From Erysipelotrichaceae bacterium (GTDB lineage Bacteria; Bacillota_I; Bacilli_A; Erysipelotrichales; Erysipelotrichaceae), in the NCBI GenBank assembly GCA_003510215.1, contig DOKQ01000097.1, positions 1 to 43,443 on the forward strand: a stretch of 43,443 nucleotides of DNA, read 5' to 3'. The translations under genes were made by a program, and so were the position numbers. The notes beneath the pieces were generated by a model. It had not been told where the DNA came from and searched no databases. It worked only from the letters and a program-made list of their open reading frames with translations. Positions within the stretch are counted from its first letter, which is position 1. Every line of letters begins with the position of its first letter. Below, piece by piece: positions 8,122-15,593 of this stretch.

Positions 8122-9507
8122 ATGAACTTTAAAGAACTTAGTGAAAAATATACAGATTCAATGATCGAAGATTTGCGACAGCTGATTGCTATACCTTCGT
8201 TACTGGACCTCCAAAGTGCAACTGAACACGCACCTTTTGGTGTTAATGTTCGTAAGTCGCTGGATTGGATGCTGGAAAAAGCAAAAGCGGATGGATTTGA
8301 TGTTCTGGATATCGATGGATATGCCGGTGTTATTTCTTTTGGTCAAGGAGAAGAAAGTGTTGGCGTGTTAGGACACCTTGACATCGTACCGATAGGTGAG
8401 GGATGGACCAAAGATCCTTTTGGTGGTGAAATCGTGGATGGAATCATGTATGGTCGCGGTACTGGGGATGATAAAGGACCGACAATGGCGGCTTATACAG
8501 CGATGAAAATGCTGAAAGATATAGATCCAAATCCAAAGCGTAAGATTATGCTGATTGTTGGTTGTGATGAAGAAACCGGAATGAGATGTATGAAGCACTA
8601 CCTGGAGGTTGGAGAAATTCCAACGATGGGATTTGTTCCAGACGCAGGATTTCCGGTCATTTATGGTGAAAAAGGGATTTTAAATGTTAAATTGAGTGGG
8701 AAACATCCGAGCGTAATATCATCGTTTCATGCGGGTGAACGTCCGAATATTGTCATTGGTAAAGCCAGTGTGACCATCGATGGTCCGGTAAAAAAGGATG
8801 AACTTGATTTTTATGCTCAAGCTACCCGTACGTTTGCAAACTACACTGTCAATGAAAACTTGGTGACCTACACCTTTATGGGAACATATTCTCATGCCTC
8901 CACTCCTCAACATGGTCTCAATGCTGCTGTGCATGCTCTAAACTTTGTGGGTGTGGCTTACAATGATACCGCGGCTGCACAGATGAGCCAGCTTGTCTTT
9001 GATTATCATGGCCGTGCGATCAATAACTTTGTTGAAGGAGCTCACATGGGTAATCTGACAAGCAATCTGGGGATTGTAAGTATTGAAAATGGAATGGTCG
9101 AACTGACGTTGGATATTCGTTATCCGAATGATGTATCTTTTGATATGATTATGGAGAAATTGAATCGTCGCGTACTGCAAGTTGCACCTTGGTTGTCTAT
9201 AGATGTGATTGCACACAAGGAACCGATGTTTGTCGATCCGCAAAGTGAACTTGTTTCAACACTTATGAACGTCTATCAGGAAATGACCGGGGATACCTTT
9301 ACACCTGCACTTACGATGGGTGGAGGTACTTATGCACGGACATTACCTAATTTTGTTGCGTTTGGTATGCAATTTCCAAAAAGAAATCGTCCGGATTTTG
9401 TCGGAGATGCTCATCAAAAGGATGAGGGAATTTTTGTAGAGGATTTAGTTTTGGCAACAGCCATTTATGCGGAGGCATTAAAACGTTTAGCTTATGAGAA
9501 TGCGTAA
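8122..9507 (+). CDS. pepV: Dipeptidase PepV (M20 family metallopeptidase)
   Basis: This cytoplasmic di-zinc dipeptidase frees amino acids from short peptides. The 461-residue length and motifs match PepV: the first metal site GHLDIVP (H85, D87), the bridging-Asp region YGRGTGDDKGP, and the CDEETG segment with the general base and metal Glu (E150, E151). The Gly-rich GGGTYAR segment near the C-terminus is also typical. AAAGGTGG precedes the ATG. It heads the transcription unit that runs to murC and overlaps trmB by 14 nt. It fits an organism that ferments amino acids, as the ornithine cluster suggests. Confidence 0.93.
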   Translation: MNFKELSEKYTDSMIEDLRQLIAIPSLLDLQSATEHAPFGVNVRKSLDWMLEKAKADGFDVLDIDGYAGVISFGQGEESVGVLGHLDIVPIGEGWTKDPFGGEIVDGIMYGRGTGDDKGPTMAAYTAMKMLKDIDPNPKRKIMLIVGCDEETGMRCMKHYLEVGEIPTMGFVPDAGFPVIYGEKGILNVKLSGKHPSVISSFHAGERPNIVIGKASVTIDGPVKKDELDFYAQATRTFANYTVNENLVTYTFMGTYSHASTPQHGLNAAVHALNFVGVAYNDTAAAQMSQLVFDYHGRAINNFVEGAHMGNLTSNLGIVSIENGMVELTLDIRYPNDVSFDMIMEKLNRRVLQVAPWLSIDVIAHKEPMFVDPQSELVSTLMNVYQEMTGDTFTPALTMGGGTYARTLPNFVAFGMQFPKRNRPDFVGDAHQKDEGIFVEDLVLATAIYAEALKRLAYENA

Positions 9508-10135
9508 AAAAACATGGGCTTTGCCACTTTTGCAAAGTCATCCTGATATTGTTGTTGAGCATCCTGAACAGCTTTGTGGTCAATGGAAAGAGCTACTTGG
9601 GGTGAATGAAATCTCTGTTGAGATTGGTTGTGGCAAAGGCGATTACTGGATTTCAATGGCAAAGAAGCATCCCGAACGTGGATGGATTGCGATTGAGAAG
9701 GACTATAATGTGGCTGCAGTTGCGCTAAGAAAAATGCTGGAGCATCCACTAAGAAACATGAGATTGATTGTTGGGGATGCGAAAGGGTTTGATCAGTGGT
9801 TTTCTGAGGGTGAAATTGATGTGATTCATCTGAATTTTAGTGATCCGTGGCCAAAGAAAGGTCACTCAAAACGTCGACTTAGTCATGGAGAGTTTTTGAC
9901 AAGTTATCATCGTGCACTTGCAGCAGATGGAGAAATCCGTATGAAGACGGATAATTCCCAATTATTTGAGTTTACGTGTGTATCCATGGCTCAGCATCCA
10001 TGGAAGTTGATGGAAATGTCAGTTGATTTTCGTCGAGATGAGCATCCTGAAGATGCCATCACAGAATATGAACAGCGTTTTATGGACTTGAACATGCCGA
10101 TTTATCGAGGCGTATGGAGGAAAATCAATGAATAA
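9494..10135 (+). CDS. trmB: tRNA (guanine-N7-)-methyltransferase
   Basis: TrmB methylates G46 in the tRNA variable loop using SAM. The 213-residue protein has the SAM-binding motif EIGCGKGDYW, the family signature LNFSDPWPKKGHSKRR, and a C-terminal TEYEQRF motif. I keep ATG 9494 because the MRMRKKTW start resembles the MRMRHKPW start of B. subtilis TrmB. No good ribosome-binding site is adjacent: GGAGG is about 18 nt away. Translation is therefore probably coupled to pepV, which overlaps by 14 nt. The next gene overlaps its end by 8 nt. B. subtilis also keeps trmB close to an M42 peptidase gene. Confidence 0.95.
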   Translation: MRMRKKTWALPLLQSHPDIVVEHPEQLCGQWKELLGVNEISVEIGCGKGDYWISMAKKHPERGWIAIEKDYNVAAVALRKMLEHPLRNMRLIVGDAKGFDQWFSEGEIDVIHLNFSDPWPKKGHSKRRLSHGEFLTSYHRALAADGEIRMKTDNSQLFEFTCVSMAQHPWKLMEMSVDFRRDEHPEDAITEYEQRFMDLNMPIYRGVWRKINE

Positions 10136-11213
10136 GGAATTTATATTAAAACATTTAGAGCCACTGAGTGAGATTTACGGTATTAGTGGTCAGGAATATC
10201 TTGTTGCTAAATATTTGCATGAAGTATACAAAACCTATACAGATGAAATTGTTTATGATCAGCTGGGAAGTATATTTGCCATCAAACGAAGCAAAAAGGA
10301 ACATGCTAAAAAAGTCATGGTGGCTGGTCATATGGACGAAGTTGGGTTTATGGTCAAAACGATAACGAAAACGGGTTGTTTAACCATGCATCCGGTTGGC
10401 GGCTGGTTTTCACAAACCTTGCTGGGTCAAAGAATTTCAGTTATCAATCGAAATGGTGATGTTTTCAAAGGGGCTATTGCCAGTATTCCACCACATTTAC
10501 TGACGGAAGAAGATCGTAAAAAACCAATGGAAATCAAAAGTATGCTTGTGGACATTGGCGCTACAAGTAAACAAGAAGCTGAATCATGGGGTATTTGCGT
10601 GGGTGATATGATGGTTCTCGATGGACAGTTCCGTCAATTGCATGGACAAAACCGCCTGTTAGGAAAGGCCTTTGATAACCGATATGGTTGTGCGATGGGT
10701 ATTGCCTTGCTGGAATCTTTAAAGGACGTTGAACTGGATTTTGATTTAATTGTGGGTGCAACGGTGCAGGAAGAAGTCGGTCTGCGTGGAGCTACCACTT
10801 CAGCCAGTCTGGTTTCTCCGGATCTAGCTATTGTTTTTGATTGCTCACCAGCCAATGATGCTTCTGGAGATGAAAATGCTTTTGGCCAACTCGGTAAGGG
10901 TGTGCTCATTCGTTTTGTGGATGCCAACATGCTGCCGAACCGATGCATGATGCATCGTCTTGAACAAGTCTGCGAAGAACATGAAATACCTTATCAGTTC
11001 TATGTTTCTATGGGTGGAACAGATGCAGGTGCTATTCATAAACATGCGTCCGGTGTTCCAACTGTGACTATGTGCATTTGCGCCCGGAACATTCATACAA
11101 ACAGTTCAATTGTGGATGTCAATGATATTGTTTCAGCGTTTAACGCCGCAAGACATTATGTCAGTGGGTTGAATGAACAACTGATTAGTGATATGATTTC
11201 CTGTAATCAGTAA
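10128..11213 (+). CDS. M42 family aminopeptidase (glutamyl aminopeptidase/endoglucanase-like, YtoP type)
   Basis: A 361-residue cytoplasmic di-metal peptidase of the tetrahedral (TET) M42 family. Metal and catalytic motifs are in the right order: AGHMDEVGFM (H68, D70), GKAFDNRYGC with the bridging Asp, the EE pair E215-E216 in VQEEVGLRG, IVFDCSPAND, and a late His in CARNIHTNSS. GGAGG precedes the ATG, which overlaps trmB by 8 nt. Its position matches ytoP of B. subtilis. The exact residue preference (Glu, Asp or Leu) cannot be read from sequence. A cellulase-type annotation sometimes given to this family is unlikely. Confidence 0.9.
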   Translation: MNKEFILKHLEPLSEIYGISGQEYLVAKYLHEVYKTYTDEIVYDQLGSIFAIKRSKKEHAKKVMVAGHMDEVGFMVKTITKTGCLTMHPVGGWFSQTLLGQRISVINRNGDVFKGAIASIPPHLLTEEDRKKPMEIKSMLVDIGATSKQEAESWGICVGDMMVLDGQFRQLHGQNRLLGKAFDNRYGCAMGIALLESLKDVELDFDLIVGATVQEEVGLRGATTSASLVSPDLAIVFDCSPANDASGDENAFGQLGKGVLIRFVDANMLPNRCMMHRLEQVCEEHEIPYQFYVSMGGTDAGAIHKHASGVPTVTMCICARNIHTNSSIVDVNDIVSAFNAARHYVSGLNEQLISDMISCNQ

Positions 11214-11224
11214 GGAGGTTGTTT

Positions 11225-11965
11225 ATGCGCAAATGGATGATTATCTTCTTGATGGTATTGCTTGTGGGCTGCAATGTAAGTGCAGAATCACTGTCAGATC
11301 GCATTGAAGGCTCATTAAACAGTTCAATCGAGGCAAAACCTGTGACTATCGTGAATCATACGACGAAGTTGTATCAGTTTTATCTGCCGTTTCATATGGG
11401 TAAAAAAGCATCCAATTCCACATCCGTTTTGCTTCAGTCAAACGATGTGGATATTGTCATGAGCATCGATGCAGCGAACATCATCATGCAACGCTTTTAT
11501 CGCACTTCACTTAACTCAAATCAGTTAAGAAATATTCCAACGTATGCTCAGGTTGTCTTTGATCAAAGTGGACAGTATTTAAGTAGCAATCAAGTGACAC
11601 TTAATTATCGTCTGATTGTCAGTCAAGTCGATGAGCATCTTTATAGTATCGTTTTGCAGAGTGATGCAGTATTGCTATCTGCCGTAACACCACTTGCACT
11701 TGTTGAAACTATCGTTTTTGATATGATGACCGTAGCCAAATCCACGAAAGTGAATCGTGAGACCGTTGTATCCATGTATTCAAACAAGCAGATTATTAAT
11801 TATCAGCGTCAGACACTTGAACTCTTTGAGCAAATCGCGCCTGAATCCGGTCGAGTTGCCGATATGATCAGTATTGTTGAGGGGAATATGAACTTCAACC
11901 AGGATTTTCTTGATGATTATTTTAATGATTTAGAACCAGAGGAGCCTACCGATGATATTCAATAA
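11225..11965 (+). CDS. Putative lipoprotein of unknown function
   Basis: I do not recognise this family. The 246-residue product begins with a type II signal peptide: MRKW, a hydrophobic core (about 5-15), and the lipobox LVGC, so the mature protein would start at Cys and be anchored outside the membrane. The body is a mixed alpha/beta sequence rich in Ser, Val and Gln without obvious catalytic motifs; the C-terminus is acidic (DDYFNDLEPEEPTDD). ATG 11225 follows AAGGAGG at good spacing; the TTG at 11219 is too close. It sits 11 nt after the M42 gene and overlaps ytpR by 14 nt. The corresponding place in B. subtilis holds ytpQ, but I see no resemblance to that family. Confidence 0.75.
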   Translation: MRKWMIIFLMVLLVGCNVSAESLSDRIEGSLNSSIEAKPVTIVNHTTKLYQFYLPFHMGKKASNSTSVLLQSNDVDIVMSIDAANIIMQRFYRTSLNSNQLRNIPTYAQVVFDQSGQYLSSNQVTLNYRLIVSQVDEHLYSIVLQSDAVLLSAVTPLALVETIVFDMMTVAKSTKVNRETVVSMYSNKQIINYQRQTLELFEQIAPESGRVADMISIVEGNMNFNQDFLDDYFNDLEPEEPTDDIQ

Positions 11966-12557
11966 CCTTGAAGCGACACGCATATTTTATCTTCCTGATT
12001 TTCCAAAGGTACTTTTAGCTATCTTTTCAAGTAATTTAACAGTGGATGTCGTTAAAAATGACACGTTAGCCTATGGAGTTGATGAACAGGGGTACATCAC
12101 ATGGATTCACTTGCTGAATGTTGATATGGAATATGCTACCCCTGGGCTTCAACATCTGACCGATGAGTTAAAGGCGAAAGTTGAGTCTTATGTGCAAATA
12201 AAGATTCCTTGGGTTGATGCACGTGATTTTGTTGTGGGTCAGGTAGTCGAAATAGAACCTTTGCAGCGTTTTCAACTGGCTAAAGTAAATATAGGAAATC
12301 AGGTGGTTTCCATTGTTTGTGGCGCAGCGAATCTTCATTTGAATCAAAAGACGGTTGTAGCATTGAATAATTCAGTGCTACCCGATGGCACACTGATTCG
12401 CGAAGGAGATGTGGGTGGTGTGCTGTCTATGGGCATGTTGTGCTCATTATCCGAACTAACCAACCGCCCAAGTGCTAAAGGAATTGTTTCGGTCAAATCG
12501 AAATTTGAAAATGGGAGTATTGTGAATCTATTGCAATTGGAGGATTGGTTATGCTAA
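11952..12557 (+). CDS. ytpR: YtpR-like protein with tRNA-binding (EMAP/OB-fold) domain
   Basis: The C-terminal half (about residues 90-190) is a tRNA-binding domain like that in the PheRS beta N-terminus and EMAP II. It runs from VVGQVVEIEPL through SIVCGAANLHLNQKTVVAL to VLSMGMLCSLSEL. The N-terminal half has the extended region seen in the YtpR family (DUF4479 type). The length of 201 residues fits YtpR. Its role is not settled; it may bind tRNA or act on mischarged tRNA. Synteny supports the call: in B. subtilis ytpR lies next to sftA and murC, and here one gene separates it from murC. It overlaps the lipoprotein gene by 14 nt and the next gene by 7 nt. Confidence 0.85.
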   Translation: MIFNNLEATRIFYLPDFPKVLLAIFSSNLTVDVVKNDTLAYGVDEQGYITWIHLLNVDMEYATPGLQHLTDELKAKVESYVQIKIPWVDARDFVVGQVVEIEPLQRFQLAKVNIGNQVVSIVCGAANLHLNQKTVVALNNSVLPDGTLIREGDVGGVLSMGMLCSLSELTNRPSAKGIVSVKSKFENGSIVNLLQLEDWLC

Positions 12558-13144
12558 AGAAAATTATGTCGCTATTGTTTGAAGAAGAGGAAATCATCGA
12601 AGAGGAAGAAATTGTTAAACCACCATTGCCTCCGGTAAAAAAAGTCATTGCCCAACATGAGCCTATGGTTCAGTTGAAACCTGAGAAAAAGATGGAACCT
12701 GTTCAACCGGAAGTTGTTGAGGAAGTTAAGCCTGTACTTAAGCGAATTGATATTGAACCTGAAGTTAAACCAGTAAAAAAATCCGCTGTTGTAATTAAAG
12801 AGGTAAAACCTTACGAGTTTCAGGATGTGATCAGTCCGATTTTTGGTAAGAGTCATAAGGAAGCACCTGTTGGTAAAAGTATTCAGCCAGAACTTCCTGT
12901 TGAGAGTGAAAAAAGTGTTTTGGGGACCATTATCAGTCCGATTTATGGGATTAATAAAAAAGACAAAGTTAAAAAACCTGAACCACCAGTTGCCAAGAGT
13001 GTTGAACATTTATCTCTTGAGGATTTGATGGGTCTTAGTGTTGAAGAAGAATTTGAGCAGAAGCAACTGCCCTTGGATGAACCAACATCCGATTTAAACC
13101 TCTTTAGTGAGCTTTCAGAGGTTGATTCGAAGGAGTCACTATGA
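12551..13144 (+). CDS. Low-complexity protein with duplicated ISPI(F/Y)G motif, unknown function
   Basis: I do not recognise this 197-residue protein. It starts with a short hydrophobic/amphipathic segment (MLKKIMSLLF) followed by a Glu run (residues 11-20). Residues 20-90 are rich in Pro, Lys, Val and Glu and look disordered. Two copies of a motif follow: VISPIFG at 93-99 and IISPIYG at 127-133, each in a charged linker. The tail is acidic and Leu-rich (SLEDLMGLSVEEEFEQ). ATG 12551 follows GGAGG at good spacing. It overlaps ytpR and murC (ATGA). B. subtilis has the DNA translocase gene sftA in this place, but no FtsK motor is present here. A division- or wall-related adaptor role is a guess from position. 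Confidence 0.75.
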   Translation: MLKKIMSLLFEEEEIIEEEEIVKPPLPPVKKVIAQHEPMVQLKPEKKMEPVQPEVVEEVKPVLKRIDIEPEVKPVKKSAVVIKEVKPYEFQDVISPIFGKSHKEAPVGKSIQPELPVESEKSVLGTIISPIYGINKKDKVKKPEPPVAKSVEHLSLEDLMGLSVEEEFEQKQLPLDEPTSDLNLFSELSEVDSKESL

Positions 13145-14448
13145 TTTACTTTATTGGAATAAAAGGGGCTGGGATGGCTTCTTTGGCCTGCATGCTGAAT
13201 GATATAGGTGAAAAGGTCGCGGGATCTGATATAGATAAGCACATTTTCACGGAGGACGAACTCAGAAAGCGTCAGATACCTATTTATAAGTTTAATGAAG
13301 TCAAGATTGAAGATCATGCCACAGTGGTTGTCGGAAATGCTTTTGGCGATGATTTCGGCGAGGTGGTATCAGCACGCAAAAATTCATCGCTCCATATTAT
13401 TCGATATCATGACTTTTTAGGCACGTTGATGAACCAGTATAAAAGTATTGCGATTGCGGGTTCACATGGGAAAACAACCACAACAACAATGGTCGCTTCC
13501 ATGTTATCTCCATTCTTTGATACAGGCTATCTCATTGGGGATGGTCAGGGTCATTTGGGGAAACATTCGACGCATCTGGCAGTTGAAGCCTGTGAGTATC
13601 GCCGTCATTTTTTGGCATATCATCCGGATATCGCGATTATAACCAATGTTGACATTGATCATGTTGACTATTTTAAAAGTGAAGAAGATTATGCCAGTGC
13701 ATATGAGCAGTTCAGCACCAACATCAAGGGTACAGCGATTATTTATGGTGATGATCCCCGAAGCCGCTTGCTGTCTGTATCATCCGAAGCATTGTACTAT
13801 GGTTTACATGAAGACAATGATATCGTTGCAAAAAATGTCATTGAATCATCAACTCATACTGAGTTTGACTGTCTGATTTCAGGTGAACTTTTCGGCCATT
13901 TTATTCTACCTTTTGTGGGTTCTCATATGCTTCAAAATAGCCTGGCGGTCATTGGGGTTGGTTATCTTGAAGGATTAAGTGCTATGCAGATAGAACTTGG
14001 TCTGGGTCAGTTCAAAGGAGCCAAACGACGGTTCGTTGTTGAGGAAATGATGGGGAGTGTATTTATTGATGATTATGCTCATCATCCAACTGAAGTTAAA
14101 GTAACGATCGAAGCAGCAAAGAAACGTTACCCACATTTACCTCTGATTGCCATTTTCAAACCGCATCGTGTCTCCAGGGTATTTAATTTTGCGAAGCCAT
14201 TTGCAGATGCCTTAAAAATGGCGGATGTGGTTGCTTTATGTCCGTTCACCAGCATTGATGATGCAGAAGAAGGGTATGATATTGACATCAGTTACTTGCA
14301 GGGGTTTATCGAAGGCAGCATCATTGTGGATGATAATGAAGAAGATGCGAAGGTTTTAGCTTCCTTTAAACCTGCTGTTTACCTTTTTATGAGTTCAAAA
14401 GACATATATTCGCTCAGTGAGCGTGTTAAGCGCTATCATCAATCTTGA
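13141..14448 (+). CDS. murC: UDP-N-acetylmuramate--L-alanine ligase
   Basis: MurC adds L-alanine to UDP-MurNAc, the first peptide step of peptidoglycan synthesis, in the cytoplasm. The N-terminal UDP-binding motif FIGIKGAGMASLA is at residues 4-16, the ATP P-loop GSHGKTTTT at 107-115, and the central ligase region contains ITNVDIDHVDYF. The C-terminal domain carries IDDYAHHPTEV, a hallmark of MurC. Length 435 is normal. The ATG overlaps the upstream stop as ATGA, and the gene closes the operon that starts at pepV. The linkage of murC to ytpR upstream and to ytxG/ccpA downstream matches B. subtilis. Confidence 0.96.
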   Translation: MIYFIGIKGAGMASLACMLNDIGEKVAGSDIDKHIFTEDELRKRQIPIYKFNEVKIEDHATVVVGNAFGDDFGEVVSARKNSSLHIIRYHDFLGTLMNQYKSIAIAGSHGKTTTTTMVASMLSPFFDTGYLIGDGQGHLGKHSTHLAVEACEYRRHFLAYHPDIAIITNVDIDHVDYFKSEEDYASAYEQFSTNIKGTAIIYGDDPRSRLLSVSSEALYYGLHEDNDIVAKNVIESSTHTEFDCLISGELFGHFILPFVGSHMLQNSLAVIGVGYLEGLSAMQIELGLGQFKGAKRRFVVEEMMGSVFIDDYAHHPTEVKVTIEAAKKRYPHLPLIAIFKPHRVSRVFNFAKPFADALKMADVVALCPFTSIDDAEEGYDIDISYLQGFIEGSIIVDDNEEDAKVLASFKPAVYLFMSSKDIYSLSERVKRYHQS

Positions 14449-14473
14449 AAATTGTTTCAATATTGTGTACAAT
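14445..14473 (+). promoter_or_regulatory. Promoter of ytxG-like/ytxH-like/ccpA, with inverted repeat on the -35
   Basis: TTGAAA and TACAAT are separated by exactly 17 bp, and TTGAAA overlaps the murC stop codon. TTGAAA-ATTG-TTTCAA (14445-14460) is a 6-bp inverted repeat that covers the -35 box and could be an operator. Confidence 0.7.
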
Positions 14474-14492
14474 AGTTCTGAGGTGATAAATT

Positions 14493-14870
14493 ATGGATGA
14501 GCTATTAGTTTCATTACAAAATGTTTCAGAGCAGTTACTGCCATTTTTGGGAGTCATTGTTCTGATTTTTCTTGTTCTAGTTTTAAGAAAGGTACTTCAC
14601 ATTTTAACGGATGCACAAGTGACAGTAAGTAAAGTGAACACAGCCATGGATAAGGTGAACAACAGCCTTGATGAGTTGAAGGCTCCGCTTTCGACGCTGA
14701 CAAGGGTGTCTCATTCCATAGATTTGGTCCAGACAGCAACTGAATCAGCTGTGAAATCAGCGGTTCGAATTGTGGCGGATAATTTTGAATGGATCAAGGA
14801 TTCTGCTGCTTCAGTTGTATCAAAAATAAAGAAAGACAAGAAAGAAACAGGAGGAAACAGTGATGAATGA
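14493..14870 (+). CDS. DUF948/YtxG-like membrane protein
   Basis: A 125-residue protein with one membrane segment near the N-terminus (about residues 16-36, LLPFLGVIVLIFLVLVLRKV). An amphipathic heptad-like stretch with Val, Asn and Leu repeats follows (VNTAMDKVNNSLDEL), then a charged tail. This layout is that of DUF948 proteins such as B. subtilis YtxG, a general-stress-annotated protein encoded beside murC, ytxH and ccpA. The neighbours here are the same, which supports the call. GAGGTG precedes the ATG. Its biochemical role is unknown. It overlaps the next gene by 8 nt. Confidence 0.75.
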   Translation: MDELLVSLQNVSEQLLPFLGVIVLIFLVLVLRKVLHILTDAQVTVSKVNTAMDKVNNSLDELKAPLSTLTRVSHSIDLVQTATESAVKSAVRIVADNFEWIKDSAASVVSKIKKDKKETGGNSDE

Positions 14871-15585
14871 TGTGAAAGATAACATCAGCGAGATCAAAGA
14901 TGAACTTTTGGAAGAAGTCGAAGATGTCGTTGAAAATGCCAACGATTTTGTGGATGAAACGATTGAAGTAATTCAAAAAGAAGTCGAAGGATTTGAAGAA
15001 GAGCTGACAAAAGCTGCAAAAGAAACAGATGATGAAGGCAAAGAAAAAATCAATAAAATTAAAAAAGATGTAAAACATGCGGTTGACACTGTCGTGAGTG
15101 CTACCGGAAAGATTGCCAAGGACTTAAAAGAGGATGAGGATCTGAAGGAAAAACTTCATGATTTCCGAGTTAAATCTACGGAGTTAATCAATGAGGGTAT
15201 CACAAAAGTGAAAGGACTAAAAGATGATCCTGTGTGGCAGCAACGATTTGAGCATGCCAAGGAAGTTACGGTAGAAGCTGGTGAAAAAGTAGCAGATGTA
15301 GCTGGTAAGACATCAGCTAATCTTATGTCCAAAGCACGTGAGAACGAGAAAGTAGATGAGTTTATGGATAAGGCAGAGGATGTCGGTTCAAAAGCGTTTG
15401 AAGCGACGAAGGAAACCTTCGAGGCAACAAAAGAAAAAGTAGAAGAATTCTTTGCTAAGCCGGAAGTTGTCGAGAAAGTCGAAAGTGCTAAAGCCACTAC
15501 GATTAAAGTAGCAGAAAAAGCTGTTGAAGGTTTAAAAAAGTTATTGAAACCTAAGACAGATGAACATACATCAGAAGATGAGTAG
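14863..15585 (+). CDS. YtxH-position, Lys/Glu-rich helical protein, unknown function
   Basis: A 240-residue, very hydrophilic protein of Lys, Glu, Ala, Val and Asp with no Cys and a single Trp. It looks fully helical, with amphipathic repeats such as FEATKETFEATKEKVEEF and VEKVESAKATTIKVAEKAVE, reminiscent of LEA or apolipoprotein-like sequences. B. subtilis ytxH lies at the same place, but typical YtxH proteins start with a membrane segment, which is absent here. ATG 14863 has AGGAGG 8 nt upstream; GTG 14860 is closer and less likely. It overlaps the YtxG-like gene by 8 nt and ccpA follows 8 nt later. It may partner the membrane protein upstream. Confidence 0.7.
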   Translation: MNDVKDNISEIKDELLEEVEDVVENANDFVDETIEVIQKEVEGFEEELTKAAKETDDEGKEKINKIKKDVKHAVDTVVSATGKIAKDLKEDEDLKEKLHDFRVKSTELINEGITKVKGLKDDPVWQQRFEHAKEVTVEAGEKVADVAGKTSANLMSKARENEKVDEFMDKAEDVGSKAFEATKETFEATKEKVEEFFAKPEVVEKVESAKATTIKVAEKAVEGLKKLLKPKTDEHTSEDE

Positions 15586-15593
15586 GTGAAAGA

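Noticed and set aside
12572..13009. 145-codon minus-strand frame rich in Phe, Asn and Arg
   Set aside because: It is the mirror of the Lys/Glu/Pro-rich low-complexity gene on the plus strand; no start signal is present.
15156..15497. 113-codon minus-strand Ser/Thr/Phe-rich frame
   Set aside because: It mirrors the Lys/Glu-rich helical gene on the plus strand; Ser/Phe richness is the expected antisense of GAA/AAA codons.
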